Below the pieces are notes generated by a model. The model did no database searches. It saw nothing but the letters and a program-made list of their open reading frames with translations, and was not told the DNA's origin. A stretch of DNA of 10,578 nt from Vulcanimicrobiota bacterium (GTDB lineage: Bacteria; Vulcanimicrobiota; Vulcanimicrobiia; Vulcanimicrobiales; Vulcanimicrobiaceae): the NCBI GenBank assembly GCA_019233415.1, contig JAFAMK010000404.1, forward strand, positions 1 to 10,578, read 5' to 3'. Positions 6,426-10,578 of the stretch are shown one piece after another (position 1 is the stretch's first letter; every line of letters starts with the position of its first letter). Made by a program: the position numbers and the translations under genes.

Positions 6426-7318
6426 GCGCTGCAGTCGAAACGAAAGCGGACGCAGCGCTAGGCCGCGGCGCGCGCCGCGCGCGCGCGCTCGTCACGCCTG
6501 ACGGCGTCCCGCTGCGCGTCGAGATCGCCGACTACGCCGAACGTGCCGCCGCATTCGCCGGCGACTTCGTCGTCACGCTCGTGGCGACCGAGCTGATCCT
6601 CTTCTTCGCTGCCCTGATCTCGTTCGGCCACGCGAACGCGACGTACGCGGCCGGCGTCTTCGTCGCGTTCCTGGTGCGCAATGCGTATTTCGTGTGCTTC
6701 GAGCTGCTCTGGTCCGGCGCGACCCCCCTCAAGCGGGCGATGGGTCTGCGGGTCGTCGACCGGAACGGCGGCGCGCTGACCGCCGGTGCAATCGTCGCGC
6801 GCAACCTCTCCCGCGAAGCCGAGACGTTCTTCCCGCTCGGGATGATCGTCACGGCGCAAAGCTGGCTCGCGGCCCCGTGGGAGATTCTCCCGGTTGCGCT
6901 GTGGCTCGTCCTGACGGCGGCGCTCCCGCTCTGCAACCGCGACCGCCTGCGCGCCGGCGATCTGATCGCCGGGACGCTCGTCATCGCGGTGCCGAAGCAA
7001 CTGCTCCTCGAAGACCTGGTCGAACGCCGGCACACGTACACGTTCACCGACGCGCAGCTCGACCGTTACGGCATCTTGGAACTTCACGTCCTCGAAGACG
7101 TCCTGCGCCGCCCGGCGACCTATGAGACCGACCGCGTCCTCGACGAGATCGCCGAGAAGGTTCGCCGCAAGATCGGCTGGAGCGGCTCCACCCCGCGCGA
7201 CACCCGAACGTTCCTCCTCGACTTCTACACCGCGCAGCGCGCCTTCCTCGAACTCCGCAAGAACTTCGGCGACGAACGCGCCGACAAACACCACGCCGCC
7301 ACGGCGAATGACCGCTAG
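6422..7318 (+). CDS. RDD family membrane protein with soluble C-terminal tail
   Basis: 298-residue membrane protein closing the six-gene cluster. The RDD domain begins at AERAAAFAGDF (about 39-49), with Arg41 and Asp48 as the expected polar residues entering helix 1 (about 48-68). Helix 2 (about 74-97) leads into the family loop GATPLKRAMGLRVVDRNGG (about 99-117). Further hydrophobic stretches lie at about 140-155 and 160-178, followed by NRDRLRAGDLIAGT, the usual RDD end motif. After about residue 195 comes a tail of roughly 100 charged, non-membrane residues with no recognised domain (LDRYGILELHVLEDVL... to the end). ATG 6422 overlaps the SpoIIM stop as ATGA; a GTG three codons earlier is less likely. 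RDD proteins are a broad family, some proposed as transporters; the role here is unknown. Its TAG shares the palindrome CTAG with the convergent gene's stop. Confidence 0.85.
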   Translation: MSAAVETKADAALGRGARRARALVTPDGVPLRVEIADYAERAAAFAGDFVVTLVATELILFFAALISFGHANATYAAGVFVAFLVRNAYFVCFELLWSGATPLKRAMGLRVVDRNGGALTAGAIVARNLSREAETFFPLGMIVTAQSWLAAPWEILPVALWLVLTAALPLCNRDRLRAGDLIAGTLVIAVPKQLLLEDLVERRHTYTFTDAQLDRYGILELHVLEDVLRRPATYETDRVLDEIAEKVRRKIGWSGSTPRDTRTFLLDFYTAQRAFLELRKNFGDERADKHHAATANDR

Positions 7319-8058
7319 TCGAACACCGCCGCCAGATGGTCGATGTCGATCCCTTCCTTGGCGACGCGCAGGTCGTGGTAGACGATCGTCACGAGCACCG
7401 AGTTGTACGCCAGCACGAACGTCGACCACGTGAAGTCCACGATTGTGTAGAGAGTCACGGTAGCCGGATGGCGAAGCGTGGTGGCCAGGACGAAATAGAC
7501 GACGAAGCTGAGAGTTTCGATAACCGCGTACGCGGCGAAGATTTGCCAGCGACAGCCCCGCGTCAGGTCGCTGCTTCGAGACATGCTTTCGGGTCCAGCG
7601 AGTTGCTCGACGACACAGGCAGGGATCGTGACGAAGAACGTGACGGCCCAGATCAGGCCGGGCACAAGGAGGAGAAGCATCCCGACCCCGACGGTGAGGC
7701 CGCGCAGGAGCGACGCGACGATGACGGCACCGAAGCGCCGGAAACCTCGTGCCGCCGATTCAACGATGCTCGCCGGTCGTCTCCGCAGCGTCTGGAATGT
7801 CGCGTGAACGATCGTCGCCTCGCAAAGCGAGAGCAAGACGAAGCTGACGACGCGCTCGACGAACTCGCTGAACCTCGACGGGGTGGTCGTGGTCGCAGCG
7901 TGCCACATGTAGAGCGCGAGCGGCGCCGACGCTATCGCGGCGAGCGCGAAGAACACGAACGCGTTCCGGAACAGGACCTCGAAGGCGCGCACGACCGCCG
8001 CGCCGATGCGAAACTCCGCCGGCGCATAGAGGGCGGCCTCGCTGATTGACGACGTCAG
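7315..8058 (-). CDS. Polytopic membrane protein, downstream tandem paralog
   Basis: 247-residue integral membrane protein with about six hydrophobic segments, clearly paralogous to the protein encoded just upstream. Shared blocks include PAEF/PTEF near residue 15, ATFQTLR/AAFQTLR, LLLVPGLI, FFVTIPACVVEQL, a SRSSDLTR/ARSSELTR block followed by RW, and a C-terminal YHDLRV-K-G-D-D-LAAVFD. The pattern resembles the YciC/glycerophosphodiesterase-membrane-domain type of hypothetical protein, but I cannot assign a function. Start: no ATG, GTG or TTG lies near the position matching the paralog's N-terminus, and the open frame extending to 8358 only shadows the upstream gene. A CTG at 8058-8056 overlaps the upstream TGA as CTGA and matches the paralog start to within a residue, so I start there. 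GTG at about residue 22 would cut off the conserved PAEF block. Confidence 0.8.
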   Translation of the reverse strand: MTSSISEAALYAPAEFRIGAAVVRAFEVLFRNAFVFFALAAIASAPLALYMWHAATTTTPSRFSEFVERVVSFVLLSLCEATIVHATFQTLRRRPASIVESAARGFRRFGAVIVASLLRGLTVGVGMLLLLVPGLIWAVTFFVTIPACVVEQLAGPESMSRSSDLTRGCRWQIFAAYAVIETLSFVVYFVLATTLRHPATVTLYTIVDFTWSTFVLAYNSVLVTIVYHDLRVAKEGIDIDHLAAVFD

Positions 8059-8127
8059 TCGAACACCGCCGCGAGCTGGTCTACGTCGACGCCATCCTTG
8101 ATCACGCGCAGGTCGTGGTAAACAATC
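7318..8127. repeat. Diverged tandem duplication visible at DNA level in gene ends
   Basis: The 3' ends of the two membrane protein genes align directly: 7318-7387 and 8058-8127 share long identical runs, for instance GTCGAACACCGCCG at the start and ACGCGCAGGTCGTGGTA inside, with a 740-bp offset. Similarity fades elsewhere but protein blocks persist through both genes. This is an old gene duplication, not a mobile repeat. Confidence 0.6.
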
Positions 8128-8804
8128 GCTGCGAGGACGGCGTTGTAGGCCGAGTACACCGAATTGACGCAAAAGGCGACGAGGACGTAGCTCCACAGCG
8201 TGGCGGGATGCCGCAGCACAGCGCTGACGATCGAGTCGACGATGAAAAAGATGATGAAGACCACCGCGGCAGCGCCGAAGACCCGCCAGCGATGGTTCCG
8301 CGTCAGCTCGGAGCTGCGCGCCATTGCGGTCGTCGCACCCAGCTGCTCCACGACGCACGCGGGAATCGTCACGAAGAAGATCGTCAACACGATGAGGCCC
8401 GGGACCAGCAGCAAGATCGCCCCGAGAACGATCAGAATTGAGACCACGATCGAAGCGAGCACGACCGCGCCGAGCCGGCGGAGCCCGCGCCCGATCGATT
8501 CACCGATCCCGGCCCGGCGACCCCGCAGCGTCTGGAACGCCGCGAAGATGATCATCGCTTCGGCGAGCGCCGAAAGAACGACGCTGACCAATCCCCATGC
8601 CAGCGGCATCCACGGAGTGGCGGGGGAAGTCCCGTTGAGCAACGCCCATTCGTAGACGAGGCGCGGCGCGTTCGCGATCAGACTGATCGCAACGAACGTC
8701 AGCGCACCGCGGGTGAAGACATCGGTCGCCCGTGAAAGAACGGTGCCGACCGTGAACTCGGTGGGCGGAATATACGCGTACGCCGGGGTGGGGTCGTTGA
8801 TCAT
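8055..8804 (-). CDS. Polytopic membrane protein, upstream tandem paralog
   Basis: 249-residue membrane protein with about six hydrophobic segments: after PTEFTVGTVLSRATDVF come segments near 30-50, 68-90, 112-145 (with ILLLVPGLIVL), 178-200 and 210-232. It contains the same FFVTIPACVVEQL, ARSSELTR and YHDLRV blocks as its downstream copy and ends LAAVFD. Probable product of gene duplication; function unknown, inferred inner-membrane. Of two in-frame ATGs (8834 and 8804), I choose 8804: GGAGG lies 11 nt upstream of it and the protein then aligns end to end with the paralog. Its TGA overlaps the paralog's CTG. Confidence 0.85.
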   Translation of the reverse strand: MINDPTPAYAYIPPTEFTVGTVLSRATDVFTRGALTFVAISLIANAPRLVYEWALLNGTSPATPWMPLAWGLVSVVLSALAEAMIIFAAFQTLRGRRAGIGESIGRGLRRLGAVVLASIVVSILIVLGAILLLVPGLIVLTIFFVTIPACVVEQLGATTAMARSSELTRNHRWRVFGAAAVVFIIFFIVDSIVSAVLRHPATLWSYVLVAFCVNSVYSAYNAVLAAIVYHDLRVIKDGVDVDQLAAVFD

Positions 8805-8815
8805 TCCGCGGGGTT

Positions 8816-8820
8816 CCTCC
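8816..8820 (-). promoter_or_regulatory. Ribosome binding site of the upstream membrane paralog
   Basis: GGAGG on the minus strand, 11 nt before ATG 8804. It lies downstream of the alternative ATG 8834 and so favours the shorter protein. Confidence 0.5.
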
Positions 8821-8862
8821 GTGGAAGCACGCATTGTCGCCGCCAGCCGGCTTACCCTTGCT

Positions 8863-8892
8863 AGCTTACGTCATCCGGACGGCTTCGATCAA
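8863..8892 (-). promoter_or_regulatory. Weak candidate promoter and inverted repeat for the membrane pair
   Basis: On the minus strand TTGATC (8892-8887) is followed after 18 nt by TAAGCT (8868-8863). The -35-like box lies inside a 5-bp inverted repeat, GGCTT (8881-8885) and AAGCC (8891-8895). The octamer GCTAGCTT occurs at 8860-8867 and again at 8986-8993, near the start of the divergent gene. The matches are partial and the motifs short. The rest of the 8805-9025 gap shows nothing else I can name. Confidence 0.22.
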
Positions 8893-9012
8893 GCCAAGGG
8901 CGATTTGGGACAACCTAGGCGACCGGTGGCCGAACTGGCCCTGCGCCGACGTTGGGATTGGGTCTTTCCGGCCACTGCTCGGCGGGCTAGCTTGAGCGCA
9001 AACCGCCCGACC

Positions 9013-9017
9013 AGGAG
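9013..9017 (+). promoter_or_regulatory. Ribosome binding site of the SnoaL-like gene
   Basis: AGGAG, 8 nt upstream of ATG 9026. Confidence 0.6.
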
Positions 9018-9025
9018 AATCGCCG

Positions 9026-9481
9026 ATGCCACGAACCGTCCTCCGCGCGCTCCTTGCTGCCGCGGTCCTGCCGCTCGCAGCGACCGCGTCGACCGCCTCG
9101 ACCGGAACGAGCGCCGACGAAGCTGCGCTCGTCGCGCTCAACGCTCAGTTCCAGGACGCGGTGAAGAACGACGACGCCGCGGCGCTCGACCGGATCGTCG
9201 CCGACGACTACGTCCTCTACGGCAGCTCGAACACGCCGGTCACGAAGCGCGGCGTCCTCGATGACGCGCGCGAGAGCCATTACGACCTCAACGAGTCCAG
9301 CGACGTGCGGGCACGCGTGTGGGGCGACACCGGCGTCGTGACGGCGCGACTCCATCAGACGGGGACGGCGGACGGCAAGCGGTTCGACGTCACCGTTCGC
9401 TTCACCGACGTCTACGCGCGCACCGCGGCCGGTTGGCGCCAGGTTTCCGCGCACGCGACGAGCATGCGCACGGGGACGTAG
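9026..9481 (+). CDS. Exported SnoaL/DUF4440-like (NTF2-fold) protein
   Basis: 151-residue protein with a Sec-type signal peptide (Arg4, Arg7, then LLAAAVLPLAATA, cleavage near residue 20-26). The mature part has the DUF4440/SnoaL-like pattern: a helix with ALVALNAQFQDAVKNDDAAALDRIVADDYVLYG (31-64), then strands GVVTARLHQTG and FDVTVRFTDVYARTAAGWRQVSAHAT (about 117-142), the usual closing strand pair of this fold. Such NTF2-like proteins are small alpha+beta cone domains, sometimes enzymes, often of unknown role; no catalytic residues can be assigned. It is monocistronic as far as visible: the next gene is convergent with stops only 3 nt apart. Confidence 0.83.
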   Translation: MPRTVLRALLAAAVLPLAATASTASTGTSADEAALVALNAQFQDAVKNDDAAALDRIVADDYVLYGSSNTPVTKRGVLDDARESHYDLNESSDVRARVWGDTGVVTARLHQTGTADGKRFDVTVRFTDVYARTAAGWRQVSAHATSMRTGT

Positions 9482-9484
9482 CCG

Positions 9485-10471
9485 CTACAGCACGGGCTTG
9501 GCGTCCAGGATTTCGCTTTTGCCATTGCGCCAGAGGGCGTACTGGAGCGGGTATTTGGCGTTCATCGAGGCGGCGCCGACGTCGCCGCGTGGGTTCATGG
9601 CGATGACGCAGGCTTGGATCGTGCGCGTCGCGGGGCTCGTCGTCGCCATGTAGCGCAGGCATTCTTCGCAGGCTTGTTGCGGGGTGCGGCCTTGGGCCAT
9701 CAGCATGACGATCTGGAAGCTCGTGACGTAGCACTGCATCGCGTCGCCGTCGCCGGTCGCGGAGGCCGCGCCGGCGTGGTCGTCGGCGTAGTAGCCGCTG
9801 CCGACCAGCGGCGAGTCGGCGACGCGGCCGGGGATCTTCCAGGCGATTCCGCTCGTCGAACAGCCGGCGACGAGATGGCCGCGGCCGTCGTTGGCGATCA
9901 TCCCGATCGTGTCGTGGTGCTCGGCGTCGAGCCAGTACGTGACGTGGTGCGGGTCATTCTTCCAGTCGAGCCACGCCTGCAGGCTCTGCGGCGTGAGCAG
10001 CTGCATCGGCGTGAAGCCTTCCGCGAGCGCGAAGCGCAACGCGCCCTCGCCGGCCATCGTCGAGTGGCGCGTCTTCTCCATCACCTTGCGCGCGACCGAA
10101 ATCGGGTTCTTGATCTGGTGCAGGTTGACGACCGCACCGATGCGGTGCGTCGTCCCGCTCATGATCCCCGCGTCGAGTTCGACCTCGCCGTCGACGTTCG
10201 GCAGTCCGCCGTAGCCGACGCTCTGGATCTTCGGGTCGTCCTCGACGACGTTGATGCCCTTCTCGACCGCGTCGAGCAGCGAGCCGCCAGCGGCCATCAC
10301 TTCCGCGGCCTTCTCGTTCGCGGGCTTGCCGTGCGGCCACGTCGCGAGCAAGATCGGTCCCGCGGAAGCGGCGGCCTGCGCGGGCTCGGCGGCCTGCGCG
10401 AGGTCGAGCGCGCTCAGGGCCGCGGTTCCGGCGGCGGACGCGATGAAGCGGCGGCGGTCGATGGGATCCAT
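9485..10471 (-). CDS. Glycosylasparaginase / isoaspartyl peptidase family Ntn hydrolase, Tat-exported
   Basis: 328-residue precursor of the N-terminal nucleophile asparaginase family, closest in motifs to glycosylasparaginase, which splits the GlcNAc-Asn bond of N-glycan remnants (Asn-GlcNAc to aspartate plus an aminosugar). A twin-arginine signal DRRRFIAS (5-12) and an Ala-rich stretch ending near residue 37 predict Tat export. The alpha part starts PILLATWPHG and contains DAVEKGINVVEDDP, SVGYGGLPN, and IKNPISVARKVMEKT. The autocleavage and nucleophile site is HDTIGM with Thr188. The beta part has STSGIAWK, GRVADSP with Arg216 and Asp219 for substrate carboxylate/amine binding, and ATGDGD (238-243). 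Residues match the bacterial glycosylasparaginase type more than the plant-type asparaginase EcAIII (which has GTVG after Thr). The ATG at 10471 has no clear ribosome site. Substrate in this organism is inferred; aspartyl peptides or asparagine are alternatives. Confidence 0.92.
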   Translation of the reverse strand: MDPIDRRRFIASAAGTAALSALDLAQAAEPAQAAASAGPILLATWPHGKPANEKAAEVMAAGGSLLDAVEKGINVVEDDPKIQSVGYGGLPNVDGEVELDAGIMSGTTHRIGAVVNLHQIKNPISVARKVMEKTRHSTMAGEGALRFALAEGFTPMQLLTPQSLQAWLDWKNDPHHVTYWLDAEHHDTIGMIANDGRGHLVAGCSTSGIAWKIPGRVADSPLVGSGYYADDHAGAASATGDGDAMQCYVTSFQIVMLMAQGRTPQQACEECLRYMATTSPATRTIQACVIAMNPRGDVGAASMNAKYPLQYALWRNGKSEILDAKPVL

Positions 10472-10517
10472 GACGGCGAGTTGGCGACCGCGCGCCGTGG
10501 GTCCGCCCGAAAGGTCC

Positions 10518-10546
10518 GATGTAAGGCGTGCTTGACATCATGTCAG
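10518..10546 (-). promoter_or_regulatory. Candidate promoter of the glycosylasparaginase gene
   Basis: On the minus strand CTGACA (10546-10541) is followed after exactly 17 nt by TACATC (10523-10518). The -35 is 5 of 6 to consensus, the -10 weaker (3 of 6). Initiation would fall near 10511, leaving a leader of about 40 nt before ATG 10471. It faces the plus-strand promoter and shares the same palindrome. Confidence 0.4.
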
Positions 10547-10557
10547 GTGTGCCTTAC
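10521..10557. promoter_or_regulatory. 37-bp imperfect palindrome, double-dyad operator
   Basis: The outer arms GTAAGGC (10521-10527) and GCCTTAC (10551-10557) are perfect inverted copies, and the centre TGACAT-C-ATGTCA (10533-10545) is a second perfect inverted pair. Each half is itself a 16-bp imperfect dyad: GTAAGGCGTGCTTGAC (10521-10536) and GTCAGGTGTGCCTTAC (10542-10557), with centres 21 bp apart, two turns of helix. This arrangement suits two repressor dimers bound side by side on one DNA face. It covers the -35 boxes and spacers of both divergent promoters. The regulator family cannot be fixed from the site; DtxR/MntR-like and TetR-like proteins both use dyads of this size. Confidence 0.7.
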
Positions 10558-10560
10558 ACT
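10532..10560 (+). promoter_or_regulatory. Sigma-70 type promoter giving a leaderless mRNA
   Basis: TTGACA (10532-10537, perfect -35), a 17-nt spacer, and TACACT (10555-10560, 4 of 6 to TATAAT). Initiation 7 nt past the -10 falls on 10567, which is the A of ATG. The transcript would start at or within a base or two of the start codon, leaving no ribosome site. Confidence 0.65.
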
Positions 10561-10566
10561 GCGATC

Positions 10567-10578
10567 ATGGCGGAAGAA
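10567..10578 (+). CDS. 5' end of a gene cut by the window edge (MAEE...)
   Basis: ATG GCG GAA GAA begins 7 nt after a good -10 box and runs off the window. Only four residues are visible, so the product is unknown. Its position next to a double-dyad operator suggests that it is either the autoregulated repressor or the main regulated gene; this is inference from layout alone. No Shine-Dalgarno could exist between promoter and start. Confidence 0.5.

Noticed and set aside
6458..7429. 323-residue minus-strand open frame opposite the RDD gene
   Set aside because: Charged low-complexity shadow that also runs across the convergent gene end.
8059..8358. 100-residue N-terminal extension of the downstream membrane paralog
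   Set aside because: It is a frame-shifted shadow of the upstream paralog, and the paralog alignment begins at 8058.
9954..10541. Minus-strand open frame covering the operator and hydrolase start
   Set aside because: Arg/Gly-rich shifted frame of the glycosylasparaginase gene; it would also cover the promoter palindrome.
1..10578. CRISPR arrays, tRNA/rRNA genes, insertion sequences, prophage or toxin-antitoxin genes
   Set aside because: Looked for and not seen: no regular direct repeats, no transposase-like proteins, no tRNA-like folds recognised.

Overview
The window is a very GC-rich, densely packed bacterial chromosomal segment with strong G/C at third codon positions in the real genes. 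No rRNA, tRNA, CRISPR array, transposase or phage gene is visible. No single gene fixes the taxon. Exported proteins with Tat-like and Sec-like signals, together with a MoxR/DUF58/DUF4350/DUF4129/SpoIIM/RDD cluster, suit a high-GC environmental bacterium such as Vulcanimicrobiota/Eremiobacterota, Acidobacteriota, Actinobacteria or a myxobacterial relative. That placement is inference and weak.

Layout: (1) 1-79, the last codons of a plus-strand gene. (2) 76-1178, minus strand, a thiol (Cys-type) glutathione peroxidase followed by a GNAT acetyltransferase; the acetyltransferase seems to start on a CTG overlapping the peroxidase stop. (3) 1179-1285, a divergent intergenic region with a small hairpin. 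(4) 1286-7318, plus strand, six overlapping genes: DUF4129, DUF4350, MoxR AAA+ ATPase, DUF58 (VWA-like), SpoIIM-like and RDD membrane proteins. Every junction overlaps (ATGA, 23 bp, TGATG, TAATG, ATGA), so the set is probably one transcript and translationally coupled. It looks like a membrane-anchored ATPase/VWA assembly whose substrate is unknown. (5) 7315-8804, minus strand, two tandem paralogous polytopic membrane proteins, the second again apparently starting on CTG within a CTGA overlap. (6) 8805-9025, a divergent intergenic region. (7) 9026-9481, plus strand, an exported SnoaL/DUF4440-like protein. (8) 9485-10471, minus strand, a Tat-exported glycosylasparaginase-type Ntn hydrolase. (9) 10472-10566, a compact divergent control region: a 37-bp imperfect palindrome made of two dyads two helical turns apart, overlapping two facing promoters. 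(10) 10567-end, the first four codons of a plus-strand gene that would be read from a leaderless mRNA.

The features most worth following are the 10.5 kb operator/promoter, the two CTGA junctions with no conventional start codon, the fully coupled six-gene cluster, and three convergent gene pairs whose stop codons overlap or lie 3 nt apart. I did not find a clearly new defence, mobile or biosynthetic system.
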